Positions 1 to 9,425 of a stretch of 64,000 nt of DNA are shown one piece after another. The notes under the pieces were generated by a model that did no database searches, was not told the DNA's origin, and was given only the letters and a program-made list of their open reading frames with translations. The position numbers were made by a program, and so were the translations under genes. The DNA lies in NCBI RefSeq assembly GCF_002959965.1, contig NZ_PREV01000026.1, positions 2,461,001 to 2,525,000 on the forward strand, read 5' to 3'. The stretch comes from Microbulbifer pacificus (lineage in GTDB: Bacteria > Pseudomonadota > Gammaproteobacteria > Pseudomonadales > Cellvibrionaceae). Every line of letters starts with the position of its first letter. Positions within the stretch are counted from its first letter, which is position 1.

Positions 1-1
1 G

Positions 2-703
2 GTCGAATGGTATTTCGCCCAGGTTGGCTCCTTCACCACGTCGCTGTTCTACAAGGATCTGAGCGATACCTTTATCACCGGCGCCTTTCCGCGTGAATTC
101 GCCAACCCGCTGACCGGGCAGGTGCAGACGGTGGATTTCGAAACCACGGTAAACGGTGGCGACGGATTCATGCAGGGGGTGGAACTCGCTTACCAGCAGT
201 TTTACGACTTCTTGCCAGAACCCTTCGATGGACTTGGCCTGCAGCTGAACTACACCTGGATCGATTCCGGTCTCAGCAACAACGGCATCGGCAGTCGCGC
301 AGAGCCGGCCACCGGTGTGGAGGAAAGTACCGAGCGCTATCCATTGCCGGATATCACGCAGCTGCCATTGCGGGGTGTATCCGAGCACACCTACAACATC
401 GTCGGCATGTATGAAAAGGGGCCCTGGTCCGCACGGCTTGCCTATAACTGGCGCTCGCGTTACCTCCTCACCACCCGCGACGAAATCAGCAAGTACCCGA
501 TCTTCAATGACGACGCCGGGTATATGGATGGATCGCTGTTTTATAACTTCGACAACGGCGTAACGGTGGGCCTGCAGGTTTCCAATCTGCTCGATACCCA
601 GACCGAAACCGTGATGCAGCTGGACGACGCCGGCACCGAGGCGGGCCGTTCCTGGTTTATTCAGGACCGCCGTTTTGCCCTGATTGCCCGCGCAAATTTT
701 TAA
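2..703 (+). CDS. TonB-dependent receptor, C-terminal part (cut by window start)
   Basis: The reading frame is open from base 2 to the TAA at 701-703, so only the last ~233 residues are present and the start lies outside the window. The protein shows alternating beta-strand segments typical of an outer-membrane barrel, for example AYNWRSRYLLTTRDE and the late strand FALIARANF. It ends in phenylalanine, as outer-membrane barrels usually do for BAM recognition. The closing part (YNFDNGVTVGLQVSNLLD) matches the carbohydrate-type TonB receptors elsewhere in this window. It is followed by a strong terminator and then a halogenase gene, the same receptor/halogenase neighbourhood seen at 20.8-27.3 kb. 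The ligand cannot be told from this fragment. Confidence 0.9.
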   Translation, partial: VEWYFAQVGSFTTSLFYKDLSDTFITGAFPREFANPLTGQVQTVDFETTVNGGDGFMQGVELAYQQFYDFLPEPFDGLGLQLNYTWIDSGLSNNGIGSRAEPATGVEESTERYPLPDITQLPLRGVSEHTYNIVGMYEKGPWSARLAYNWRSRYLLTTRDEISKYPIFNDDAGYMDGSLFYNFDNGVTVGLQVSNLLDTQTETVMQLDDAGTEAGRSWFIQDRRFALIARANF

Positions 704-749
704 TTTTCCGCACGACGTCCTTTAACGACATTGTTGTGCTTTCTCGTCG

Positions 750-781
750 GCGCACTGTGCGAGCAGTGCGCTCTTTTTTTG
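750..781 (+). terminator. Rho-independent terminator after the TonB receptor
   Basis: A perfect 8-bp stem (GCGCACTG at 750-757, CAGTGCGC at 764-771) with a 6-base loop is followed by TC and a run of eight T. It lies 46 bases past the receptor stop codon, so the downstream halogenase probably has its own promoter or depends on readthrough. Confidence 0.9.
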
Positions 782-844
782 TTTGAATGCGGAAAGTTCA
801 GCAGGTAAGTTTGAATCTGTTGTATCTGGCAGAGCGGGTTGACG

Positions 845-2347
845 ATGAACAATAACAATATCCGTAAAATCGTGATCGTCGGCGGTGGAACGGCCGGTTG
901 GATGGCCGCGGCGGCGCTGTCCAGAGTGCTGAAAAACCGCTTCTGCGATATCGAGCTGGTGGAATCGGAAAGTATCGGCACCGTTGGTGTCGGTGAGGCC
1001 ACCATTCCGCAGATTCAGGTGTTCAACCACATGCTGGGGCTCGACGAAGACGAGTTCCTGCGCAAAACCTGCGGAACCTTCAAACTCGGCATCCAGTTTG
1101 TGGACTGGGGCAGGAAGGGGGATTCCTATATCCATGCGTTCGGCGAGGTGGGCAAGGATATGGATGGTATCCCGTTTTACCACTACTGGCTGAAAGACCA
1201 CCTGCGCGGCGGCAGCCGCGACATCGGCGAATACACCCTCACCGCACTGGCGGCATTGCAGGGGCGCTTTATGCGGTCGGTTAATGCCGGCAACTCACCG
1301 CTCTCCAACATCACCTACGCTTTTCATTTTGACGCCGGACTCTATGCGCGTTTTTTGCGGGAGTACGCCCAACAGCGCGGGGTGATTCGAACAGAAGGCG
1401 TGGTGGTGAAGGCGGCGCTGGAGCCGGACCGTGGCTTTATCGAATCCATAAGGCTTGAAGATGGCCGGGTAATCGAGGGCGACCTGTTTATTGACTGCTC
1501 AGGATTCCGAGCCCTGCTGATTGGCGAAGCGCTGGGCGTTGGCTACGAAGACTGGCGGCACTGGCTGCCCTGTGACCGCGCCTGGGCGGTGCCCTGTGAG
1601 GGGGATGACAACCCCGCGCCCTACACACGTTCCACCGCTCGCGCCGCCGGCTGGCAGTGGCGAATTCCACTGCAACATCGCATTGGCAACGGCCATGTGT
1701 TCAGCAGTCAGTTTATGGAGGAGGATGAGGCCCGCGAAATTCTGTTGCGCAACCTCGACGGCGCACCGCTGGCCGATCCGAAACTGCTGCGCTTTACCAC
1801 CGGCAAGCGCGACAGATTCTGGCACAAAAACTGTGTTGCGCTCGGCCTTGCCAGCGGCTTTATGGAACCGCTGGAGAGCACCAGCATTCATCTGGTGCAA
1901 TCCGCCGTTGCGAGATTGTTGAGCTTCTTTCCCGACCGCCATTTCGATCCGGTGGATATCGACGAATACAATCGCCAGACGCACTTTGAGATGGATCGTA
2001 TTCGTGATTTTCTGATCCTTCACTATCGCGCCACAGAACGCGATGACAGCGATTTCTGGGATTATTGCCGCACCATGAAAATCCCTGATTCACTCGCGCA
2101 GAAAATCGAGCAGTTTCGTGCTAATGGTCGCATCGTGCGCGCGAGTGGGGAACTGTTCAATGAATTGAGCTGGATGGAAGTGATGTTGGGGCAGGGCATA
2201 CTGCCACGAGGCTATCACCCACTGGTGGATGCGATGCCGGAGGACAGGTTTGCGGGGCGAATGCACGAGATAAAATCGGTGATCGAGCGCTCGGTGGCAG
2301 CGATGCCCAGTCATCGGGACTTTATTGCTGCGCACTGTCGAATGTAG
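845..2347 (+). CDS. Flavin-dependent halogenase of the tryptophan halogenase family
   Basis: The product is 500 residues, the usual size for FAD-dependent tryptophan-type halogenases. It has the N-terminal FAD-binding motif GGGTAGWMAAAAL, the family segment around the catalytic lysine (CGTFKLGIQFVDW), and the GWxWxIP-type motif (AAGWQWRIPLQHRIGNG) that marks flavin halogenases. A C-terminal LASGFMEPLESTSIHL segment is also typical. The enzyme should use reduced flavin, oxygen and halide to halogenate an electron-rich aromatic. The true substrate is not predictable, because halogenases next to TonB receptors are a separate group from the antibiotic pathway enzymes. I chose ATG 845 over a TTG two codons upstream; neither has a strong ribosome site. 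A paralogue lies at 25787-27313. Confidence 0.9.
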   Translation: MNNNNIRKIVIVGGGTAGWMAAAALSRVLKNRFCDIELVESESIGTVGVGEATIPQIQVFNHMLGLDEDEFLRKTCGTFKLGIQFVDWGRKGDSYIHAFGEVGKDMDGIPFYHYWLKDHLRGGSRDIGEYTLTALAALQGRFMRSVNAGNSPLSNITYAFHFDAGLYARFLREYAQQRGVIRTEGVVVKAALEPDRGFIESIRLEDGRVIEGDLFIDCSGFRALLIGEALGVGYEDWRHWLPCDRAWAVPCEGDDNPAPYTRSTARAAGWQWRIPLQHRIGNGHVFSSQFMEEDEAREILLRNLDGAPLADPKLLRFTTGKRDRFWHKNCVALGLASGFMEPLESTSIHLVQSAVARLLSFFPDRHFDPVDIDEYNRQTHFEMDRIRDFLILHYRATERDDSDFWDYCRTMKIPDSLAQKIEQFRANGRIVRASGELFNELSWMEVMLGQGILPRGYHPLVDAMPEDRFAGRMHEIKSVIERSVAAMPSHRDFIAAHCRM

Positions 2348-2379
2348 AAGGTGTTCCGGATACCGCGAGTTACGAGAAT

Positions 2380-2406
2380 AAAAAAGCCCGCACCTTGCGA
2401 TGCGGG
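2380..2406 (-). terminator. Terminator of the chitin-binding protein gene
   Basis: CCCGCA (2387-2392) pairs with TGCGGG (2401-2406). The A-run at 2380-2385 becomes a U-run on the minus-strand transcript, so this hairpin ends the gene that stops at 2472. It may also act weakly on the plus-strand halogenase transcript. Confidence 0.75.
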
Positions 2407-2471
2407 AATCTGTTGCGCCGATCAAGAGTGGATGGCTGGGTAGATTTTGTTTACCTGTGAGACATCGGAAT

Positions 2472-4655
2472 TTATTCGCAGCTGCCGATAGCTTCCCAGG
2501 GATCTCCAGCCGTCGGGAGATTGTTCTGCGTCCACCATTTGGCCCGATAGATGGTGCCCTGGTAGGTGGCCTGATCGTCGGTCACGTAAATTGCACTGGA
2601 ATCCCAGGCCGCCGGACAGCTGCTGCCCTCTTCGAACGTCACCACCAGAGTGTGGTTGGCGGAGAGGCTGGCAAAGGTATAGCTGTCGGCAACCGCCTGG
2701 GCAACCCCGTCGACCACCACGCTCGCCACGCGGTAACCAGTGTCCGGTACGAAAGTCACGGTGAAGTCGCGATTGCCGCGGGCGGAGATGATGCCGCCGG
2801 TACCGGGCGCCGGAGAAATACTGCCGCCACTGCCGGATACACTGGCGGTGATTTCATAGTAAACCGGCGTGTCGATGGTGATATCCGCGAAACTTCCACT
2901 GACGCCCTCAAAGTTGCTCGCGTCGAGATCGTTCACATCGGTGTCGAGCAGAATCAGCTGTTTGTTGTCGCCACCAGAAGCGGCAGGCGTCAGTGACAGG
3001 ACTGCGTTGTCACCGTCCTGTGCCAGTTGCAGCTGGCTGAAGCTGTACTGGAAGGCTCCCATGTTGATCACGGTTTTTGCCGCGTCAAAGCCGTTTACGG
3101 TGACGACCATGTTCCAGCCCCAGGTCTGCCAGCCGAGAGAGACGATGTAACCCAAACGGTCGAAGCTGCCGGTCACGTTGTCGAACATATCGCCGTGCAG
3201 GTCGCTCAAGGTCAGGCCGGGCAGTTCGATATAGCTGTAGATGCCGCCATCTGCCGCCTGCACGCCGACAAACACGGAACCGTTGCTCTCGTAGGCTTTC
3301 AGGTGTTTAAAACCGATACCGGCGCTTCCACGAATTTTGTCGACGGACGGATCGAAATTATTTGCCACCTGTGTGCCGGACCAGGCGATGGTGAATACAT
3401 CGGATTGGACGATTACCGCGGATACGTCGGCGGTTACCTGCGCCGCGGTGGCGCCATTGATGATCACACTCTGTCCGGAGAATTGCAGCTGTGCGCCGCC
3501 GCTCACGTTGCTCACCACCAGCCCGGAAAGCGGGTTCTGTGCCGTCCAGTCGCGCAGGATGATGCGGTCGTCGCCAATGGTGAAATCGGTGAGGGTGGTA
3601 GTGGAACCGACCTGTTCATTGAGCAGAATCACGTCGGTGCCGCCACCGGTGATCACCGAGTCGTTGCCCCAGCCCGCGGACAGGGTCTCGTCATAGGAGG
3701 AGCCCTGAATGGTCTCACTGGCGGGAGTATCAAACAGCGTATTGAAGCCGCCGAATTTGTGCACATAGGTGGTGATACAGGTACCCAGCTCATCGCAGGT
3801 GATCGAGTCACTGGTGAGCAGTGCGCCTGCACCCCAGGCACCGCGCAGGTGTGCTGCCGCAAGCAGGCCGGACATCGTGGCCTGCACCTGAATCGGATCG
3901 CCATTTTCATCGGTACCGGGCCAGCTCTTCGCCAGCGCCTGCCCCCAGGTCATGTTGGCGTCTTGCAACAGTTGGGTTATCACGTTGTAGTTAAAGCGCA
4001 TGGCATCGCGAATGACCAGTTCCTGCTTGGCCGGAATCAGAAGATCCTCAAACGAGTCGATGCCGTTCTTGCCGACGAAGGTTCCCTCCCAGCGGTTGAT
4101 ATCGGTAGACAGCACATAGTTGCCACCGGAGCCGGGAATTTCCGCCAGCGCTTCGGTTTCACAGCCTATCCATGCGCTGTCATCGAGGAAAATATAAAAG
4201 CTGTCGTAGTCGGTGCCGTCGACGTTGACGGTTATCGGGCTGTAATAGCCGGAATCGATCAGCAGCGCCTCACCCAGCTGGTAGCCCACAAAGCCCCAGG
4301 CGTTGGTGGAGTTGTACTGCATCGCCTTGTACATCTCGGCATCGTAGGGGGTTGCCGGATTGTAAATATCATCGACGCCGAGCTTGGTGAAGAACTGGCT
4401 GATGGTGGTTGGCTCGGGAATCATACTGCCGGTGGAGCAGTCGCGTACGATATGGCCGGGCTCGGTAACCTGGGCGTAGGTGTACACCGGGTTGTTCAGA
4501 TTCTCGAGATAGAAGTCCGCAAGCGCGGGATTAATTCCGGATTCGAAATTGCGCAGGGTGTCGAGAAAATCCTGCATGCCGCCGTTGGCGGACGCACTGA
4601 TGGAGTGCGCGGACAAGCATAAACCAGCAGCAAGAAGCGCGTATTTGGTTTTCAT
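2472..4655 (-). CDS. Secreted multidomain protein with lysozyme-like and chitin-binding domains
   Basis: A 727-residue exported protein with a clear signal peptide (YALLAAGLCLSAHSISASA). Residues ~25-320 resemble the FESG...GYQLGEALLIDSGYY region of large marine calcium-binding proteins, whose pattern recalls lysozyme-fold enzymes. Around residues 320-430 is RTX-like sequence (AGWGNDSVITGGGTDVILL) with its beta-roll companion region. Near residue 600 is an InlB B-repeat-like beta domain (GYRVASVVVDGVAQ). The last ~50 residues form a CBM5/12-type chitin-binding module rich in aromatics (YQGTIYRAKWWTQ). The RTX and chitin-binding parts are read from motifs; enzymatic activity of the N-terminal part is inference. 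It has its own promoter region carrying the operator shared with the chitin operon, so it is probably induced with it. Confidence 0.75.
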   Translation of the reverse strand: MKTKYALLAAGLCLSAHSISASANGGMQDFLDTLRNFESGINPALADFYLENLNNPVYTYAQVTEPGHIVRDCSTGSMIPEPTTISQFFTKLGVDDIYNPATPYDAEMYKAMQYNSTNAWGFVGYQLGEALLIDSGYYSPITVNVDGTDYDSFYIFLDDSAWIGCETEALAEIPGSGGNYVLSTDINRWEGTFVGKNGIDSFEDLLIPAKQELVIRDAMRFNYNVITQLLQDANMTWGQALAKSWPGTDENGDPIQVQATMSGLLAAAHLRGAWGAGALLTSDSITCDELGTCITTYVHKFGGFNTLFDTPASETIQGSSYDETLSAGWGNDSVITGGGTDVILLNEQVGSTTTLTDFTIGDDRIILRDWTAQNPLSGLVVSNVSGGAQLQFSGQSVIINGATAAQVTADVSAVIVQSDVFTIAWSGTQVANNFDPSVDKIRGSAGIGFKHLKAYESNGSVFVGVQAADGGIYSYIELPGLTLSDLHGDMFDNVTGSFDRLGYIVSLGWQTWGWNMVVTVNGFDAAKTVINMGAFQYSFSQLQLAQDGDNAVLSLTPAASGGDNKQLILLDTDVNDLDASNFEGVSGSFADITIDTPVYYEITASVSGSGGSISPAPGTGGIISARGNRDFTVTFVPDTGYRVASVVVDGVAQAVADSYTFASLSANHTLVVTFEEGSSCPAAWDSSAIYVTDDQATYQGTIYRAKWWTQNNLPTAGDPWEAIGSCE

Positions 4656-4971
4656 GGTTAGCCTTATTATTAATTTGGTTTGATGTAGTGTGGGTGACCG
4701 TCAACCCGAAGTGGAACGGGTACATCATGGCGGCTTGGCTCAACGGTATGCGTTCAAAATTAAATAGTCAAATAAATTGACTAAAAAATTTTCAATGTAC
4801 TCTGTGATTTTGAAATAGTGTGTTTGTCGTTTTTCAAAAATGGGGGAAATAGTGCTAAAACAGGGCAAAAGTTGAGGGGGTGAGCGTAAGCGGTGCGTCT
4901 GGATCAGCTCGACCGCCGGTGGTGGCGGTCGACTGAATAATAAAGAGGTCTCTAACTGAATAAAGAGGTTT
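4656..4971. other. AT-rich intergenic region between GH20 and the chitin-binding protein
   Basis: No gene seen. The part from about 4750 to 4830 is much more AT-rich than its flanks and carries the operator at 4765-4783 and the likely promoter of the minus-strand gene at 2472-4655. No clear intrinsic terminator for the GH20 operon was found near 4972. Confidence 0.5.
4765..4783. promoter_or_regulatory. ROK-type operator (TAGTCAA-N5-TTGACTA) before the chitin-binding protein gene
   Basis: A perfect 7-bp inverted repeat with a 5-base spacer lies ~110 bases upstream of the start at 4655. On the minus strand the TTGACT half could serve as a -35 box, with TACCGT 17 bases further as a poor -10, so a bound repressor would block polymerase. 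The same geometry occurs at 12469-12485 and 14038-14060. Confidence 0.7.
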
Positions 4972-7674
4972 CTAGATATCCACCGCTCTCCCCGCGCGTT
5001 TGCCATCGGCACTGCGCGCTCGCAGTGCGATAACGGACTCCGGCGCTGTCTGATCCGTCACCATCTGCCAGTTGCGCCCATCGTAATACTCTACGGTGAG
5101 ACCGGGATAGGGTGTGGCAATGTTCAGCTTTCCTTCCTTCACGTGTGCGCCCGGCAGCGGAATCCGATAGTTCACGCCGCCGAGATCCAGCTTGTAGAGC
5201 TCCTTGTTGCCGAGTGCCGCGGAGAAGGAAAGCCAGTCTTCCGCCAACAGCGTCTTGTCGACAAGATTGCTTTCGCGATCAAATTTCTGCTCACGGGGTG
5301 GCAGTTCCCACTCTGCTTTGTGCCAGGCGCGTTCCGCCAGGGCCAGCAGCCGTGGGAACACCTTGTACTCCACCATTTCATCGGTGCGCGTGGTCTCACT
5401 CCAGAGCTGCCCCTGAATTCCCATTACGGCCGGTGCAAATTCGGCAGATGGCGCCACCCCGGTCCAGGGATGACCATCTGCATCGGGAAACACTTCAGCC
5501 ATCTGCGGTGTGTTGAGTGGAGAGTAACCGAACACCTTGCGGGTATCGGATGTGCGCGATGCCCAGTAGTAGCCGTTCTCTTTCGGGTCCATCTCGTAGG
5601 GCATATCGAAATAGAGATGGTCGGAGTGAGACTGCACTACGCCAAATCCGCGGCTCGCCAAGCGGTGGCTTTTATCGCCGCCGTCGCCGAAGGCTGGTGC
5701 CCATGAGTTGATGTAGTTATTGGTGGTGCTGAGATCTTTTTCCGGGTCTTCGATATGTTTGAGGCCGTCATACCAGGCCCCCATGGTCTGGATACCGGCG
5801 TCGTTCACGATAGCGCTCACGCGACCGGCAAAATAGTTACCCAGTGCATCGATGGATTCCACCGCGCCATCCGCCACCAGTTTCTGGCACAGGGGAGAAC
5901 CGGACCAGGGTTGCTGGCGGGCGGATGCGACGACGTCCCCTTTTTCCGGATCGCTACCCGGCGCGTCTTCAAAACTGTCGAAGGCGAGCAGGTTGTACGC
6001 CTCGTCACCGCCAAAATGCCAGGTGGTGAGCGGTGCGCCGGCCGCGTCGTGCATCTGCTGTACCTCGCGAATCAGTTTCGCTACAAACTGGTAACTGGAA
6101 TCGATGCAGGGGTTTACATAACTGTCGTTGTAAAACTGTACTGAAAGGAACTCGGTATCGTCGTCCGGGTCGATCAGGCGGAATTCGCTGGCTTTTTCCG
6201 GGGCGGACTCGCGATACTTTTTATACCGTGCTTCCATTGCGACGATGGCGGCGCGTGCATGGGCCGGCGTGTCGAACTCGGGGATGACCTCGATATGCCG
6301 CGCGGCGGCAAAGCGGACAATCTCGATATAGTCCTCGATGGTGTAAAAGCCACTGCCGAAGTTGTTACTGTCTGGCCCCGATCCGAGTTGAGGCAGCAGA
6401 CATTGGGTTTCACTCAGGTCGAAGCAGCGCTTGCCACCGATGTCCGTCAGCTCCGGCAGACCGGGGATTTCCAGGCGCCAGCCTTCATCGTCGGAAAGGT
6501 GAAAGTGGAAACGGTTGAGCTTGTAGGCGCTCATCTGTTCCAGCAGTTTCAACACTACGTCCTTGCTGTGAAAATTGCGTCCCACATCGAGAAACATCCC
6601 GCGATACTGAAAGCGCGGCGCGTCCTCTACCCTGGCCTGTGCCAGGGTGCGCTTCTCCGCATCGACGAGTGCGAGCAGTGACTGCAATGCATAAAAGGCG
6701 CCGGCCTGATCGTAGGCGACCACGCTGGCCCCTTGTGCCTGTGCGTCCAGGCGATAGCTGCCACCCGGCGCATCGGAAAACGTATCCGGTTCAATGGCAA
6801 CCCGTACCGGATAGGCGGCGTCGCCGCCCGGTGCCAGTTGCAGTTGCTGCAGTCGCTGGTTGAAGGCATCCAGACTGCTCTCTGCCATAACCGTGCTCTC
6901 GACACGGATACCATGGCTGAGTTGCAGCGGGGGCTGGGAGTAGGGTGTGGTGGAGAGCGGCTTTGGAATGATGCGCGGCTGCCAGCCGTCGCCTACGGAG
7001 GTATGGTTGCCCGCGGCGGTGTGGCTCTGGAAGCGGCTTTCCGCATTCGCCAGCGTGTTGGCGTCGTCGGCGGTGTGTTTCCAGTTCAACGGATCATTGG
7101 CGGTGATGGGGAGCACGAAATTATCGAGTTCATTGCTGTCGGCATTTTCGATAACCAGGGCATTCCCGGCGCTGTCCGCAACAAAAAAACGTGGCATAAA
7201 ATCGGTTTCAAACTGGATGCGTTCCTCGATCAGGATATCCAGTGGCAGGGTCGCCCCCGGGGCCAGACCGGGAAAATGTTTGCTGGGTACCAGCCGGTGC
7301 AGATCACCTTTTACATGCTCCAGTGTAAACGCGTCGCTGTTCAGTAGCGCGAGATTGCGGCGGATACTATGGAAATACAGGGCCCAGTCCTGCGCTCCTG
7401 CCGTCAGCTCGGTGCCACTGTTGGTCAGGGACATGCGGTAGGTCGAGCATTTTGCCCTGATGCCACCGGCGCGTTTGCACTGTTGCCGCAAGGTGCCGTC
7501 TACGCCCTGGAAGTTTTGCAGCACTTCCAGTTTGATGGAAAGATTCCGGGCAATCTGTTCCATGGATGTTTCCTCCCCGGTCAATTCAGGCGAAGGTGTG
7601 CCGGTTGCCGATTGGTCGCAACCGGTGAGCAGGGTGGCCATCAGTGTGGCGCCCGCCAGGGTCATATATCGCAT
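4972..7674 (-). CDS. GH20 beta-N-acetylhexosaminidase (chitobiase-like lipoprotein)
   Basis: A 900-residue GH20 enzyme that removes terminal N-acetylglucosamine from chitobiose and chito-oligosaccharides. The N-terminus is a lipoprotein signal ending in LLTGC (Cys19), so it is membrane-anchored outside the cytoplasm. The order is: CHB_HEX-type N-terminal carbohydrate domain, GH20 small domain (~250-350), catalytic barrel starting with LDVGRNFHSKDVV, and a C-terminal beta domain. The HFHLSDDEGWRLEI motif lies near 385-400. The catalytic pair Asp557-Glu558 is in WHFGGDEAYN. The length fits chitobiases (~880 residues). It is the last gene of an operon with the ABC transporter and GH3 gene, 48 bases after GH3. 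Confidence 0.95.
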   Translation of the reverse strand: MRYMTLAGATLMATLLTGCDQSATGTPSPELTGEETSMEQIARNLSIKLEVLQNFQGVDGTLRQQCKRAGGIRAKCSTYRMSLTNSGTELTAGAQDWALYFHSIRRNLALLNSDAFTLEHVKGDLHRLVPSKHFPGLAPGATLPLDILIEERIQFETDFMPRFFVADSAGNALVIENADSNELDNFVLPITANDPLNWKHTADDANTLANAESRFQSHTAAGNHTSVGDGWQPRIIPKPLSTTPYSQPPLQLSHGIRVESTVMAESSLDAFNQRLQQLQLAPGGDAAYPVRVAIEPDTFSDAPGGSYRLDAQAQGASVVAYDQAGAFYALQSLLALVDAEKRTLAQARVEDAPRFQYRGMFLDVGRNFHSKDVVLKLLEQMSAYKLNRFHFHLSDDEGWRLEIPGLPELTDIGGKRCFDLSETQCLLPQLGSGPDSNNFGSGFYTIEDYIEIVRFAAARHIEVIPEFDTPAHARAAIVAMEARYKKYRESAPEKASEFRLIDPDDDTEFLSVQFYNDSYVNPCIDSSYQFVAKLIREVQQMHDAAGAPLTTWHFGGDEAYNLLAFDSFEDAPGSDPEKGDVVASARQQPWSGSPLCQKLVADGAVESIDALGNYFAGRVSAIVNDAGIQTMGAWYDGLKHIEDPEKDLSTTNNYINSWAPAFGDGGDKSHRLASRGFGVVQSHSDHLYFDMPYEMDPKENGYYWASRTSDTRKVFGYSPLNTPQMAEVFPDADGHPWTGVAPSAEFAPAVMGIQGQLWSETTRTDEMVEYKVFPRLLALAERAWHKAEWELPPREQKFDRESNLVDKTLLAEDWLSFSAALGNKELYKLDLGGVNYRIPLPGAHVKEGKLNIATPYPGLTVEYYDGRNWQMVTDQTAPESVIALRARSADGKRAGRAVDI

Positions 7675-7722
7675 GTGTTATTCCGTTTTTATGTTGTTAT
7701 GCAATCGGGGCGGGATTGAGGT

Positions 7723-9381
7723 TCAGGCCGGCTCGCTGGTGGCGGAGATTTCCAGGCTCTGGGCCAGCAACTGCGCGGTGGCGCGGGCACTGCAGGCGCG
7801 GCTCGAATAGGCGCAGACGTAGGTGGCGAGCTCCGGAAAATTGCCCAGCTCATAATCCGAGCGCAGAGCCACCACGATGACGGCATCGCCAAACTTGTCT
7901 ACTGCGCGGCGAACGATGTCCGCCTGTGCTGCGCCGTCATAATCCAGGCCGGGCAGCGGGTAGTCCTCGGTCACGATGACCAGCGGCAGGTCGATCCGGC
8001 AGCGACTGTCCTGCGCCAGCAGGGTTTCCAGCAACTCGTATCCAACTTCAGTAAAACGACAGCCCCGTGTGTACAGTTCATCCTTGAAAACATCATAGGC
8101 GGCCTTCGGCTCATTGGGGCCGATGCCGCGGGTGCCGATCACCAGTTGGTGCATCTGTGGATTGGAGGCGCCAATCAGAGTAAACCCGTCCTGCTTCAGT
8201 GGCCAGGACCCGGAGCGATTGCGCAATACTCGAATCGCCTCGCGGGCACACTCTGCGGCGATATGCTGGTGTTCACCACTCTGCAGTGAACCGCGCACAA
8301 AGCGCGCGGGATGGGTGAAGGCCTCGCGTTCATATTTGACCGAAAGTACGCGGGTCAAGGCGGCATCAATGATGTCTTCCGCGAGTTCACCGCACTCCAC
8401 GGCGCGGATGACACCGTGAATGGTTTCGCGCTGTTTATCCTTGTAGCCGCCAAGCTGATTTTCGTAGTGCTCTTCACTGAGCATGACAAGGTCGGCACCG
8501 GCTTCCAGTGCCCGCACAGCGGCCTCCGCCGGAGCGTAATTCTTGCGCATGGCCCACATGTTCATGCTGTCGGTAATGATCAGGCCCTTGAATCCCATTT
8601 TTTTGCGCAGAATATCCTGCAGGATTTTTTTCGACAGGGTGGCGGGGTTTTGCGGGTCGATTTTCGGGTACAGAATGTGGCCGGTCATGATCAGATCGAC
8701 ACCGGCATCAATCGTGGACTGGAACGGCACAAGGTCGCTGCGGCGCAGCTGATCCCAGGATTTATCCACCGATGGCAGCAGGCGGTGGCTGTCTTCGCCG
8801 GTGTCGCCATGCCCGGGAAAATGTTTGGCCGATGACACCACGCCACCACTGTGCAGGCCTTTGACTGCGGCAGCCGCGTGGGCGGCGACTTTTTCCGTCT
8901 CTTCGCCAAAGGAGCGCACGCCGATAATCGGGTTATTCGGATTGCTGTTGATATCGGAGCAGGGGCCGAGGATACAGTTGAACCCCAGTGTGCGAATTTC
9001 CCGGCCGAGCACCCGGTGCATTTTTTCGGTCAGGGCGAGGCTGTCAGCCGAACCCAATGCCAGATTGCCGGGGCCGGTGGTGGTGTGTTCCACCAGCACG
9101 CCCCAGGCGCCCTCCTGATCCACCGCCAGCAGCAGAGGTGCGTCGCAGGCGCGCAGGTGCGCTTCATAATCCAGTTGCGAGGTGAGCTTGTACGCTTCTT
9201 CTGGGGTATCTGCGTTGTCATGGGTCAGATAAAAACCACCCACGTGCAACTCTCTGACCAGCGACTTTGCATAGTCCGTATCTTTCCCGGAATAACCAAG
9301 CACAAACAGCTGGCCAACCTTTTCCGCCAGCGACATGTGCCGTATCAGTGTGCTGACGTGTTTCAGGGTATCCTGTGGCAT
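7723..9381 (-). CDS. GH3 beta-N-acetylglucosaminidase, cytoplasmic
   Basis: A 552-residue GH3 enzyme without signal peptide, longer than E. coli NagZ because of an added C-terminal domain (from ~residue 365). The loop KHFPGHGDTGEDSH at ~185-198 contains the His/Asp dyad characteristic of GH3 N-acetylglucosaminidases, and GLIITDSMNMWAM carries the Asp nucleophile. It should split imported chitobiose or N-acetylglucosaminides in the cytoplasm. It lies between the ABC transporter genes (44 bases upstream) and GH20, which points to chito-oligosaccharide use more than to cell-wall recycling, though NagZ-like recycling is possible. Confidence 0.9.
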   Translation of the reverse strand: MPQDTLKHVSTLIRHMSLAEKVGQLFVLGYSGKDTDYAKSLVRELHVGGFYLTHDNADTPEEAYKLTSQLDYEAHLRACDAPLLLAVDQEGAWGVLVEHTTTGPGNLALGSADSLALTEKMHRVLGREIRTLGFNCILGPCSDINSNPNNPIIGVRSFGEETEKVAAHAAAAVKGLHSGGVVSSAKHFPGHGDTGEDSHRLLPSVDKSWDQLRRSDLVPFQSTIDAGVDLIMTGHILYPKIDPQNPATLSKKILQDILRKKMGFKGLIITDSMNMWAMRKNYAPAEAAVRALEAGADLVMLSEEHYENQLGGYKDKQRETIHGVIRAVECGELAEDIIDAALTRVLSVKYEREAFTHPARFVRGSLQSGEHQHIAAECAREAIRVLRNRSGSWPLKQDGFTLIGASNPQMHQLVIGTRGIGPNEPKAAYDVFKDELYTRGCRFTEVGYELLETLLAQDSRCRIDLPLVIVTEDYPLPGLDYDGAAQADIVRRAVDKFGDAVIVVALRSDYELGNFPELATYVCAYSSRACSARATAQLLAQSLEISATSEPA

Positions 9382-9425
9382 TGCTCAATCCTGTTCTACT
9401 TCTCGCTAACGTTGTTACTCGATCG

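Noticed and set aside
3027..4622. A 531-codon frame antisense to the chitin-binding protein
   Set aside because: The minus-strand gene has a signal peptide and domains; the antisense frame has only valine/glycine/histidine-rich shadow sequence.
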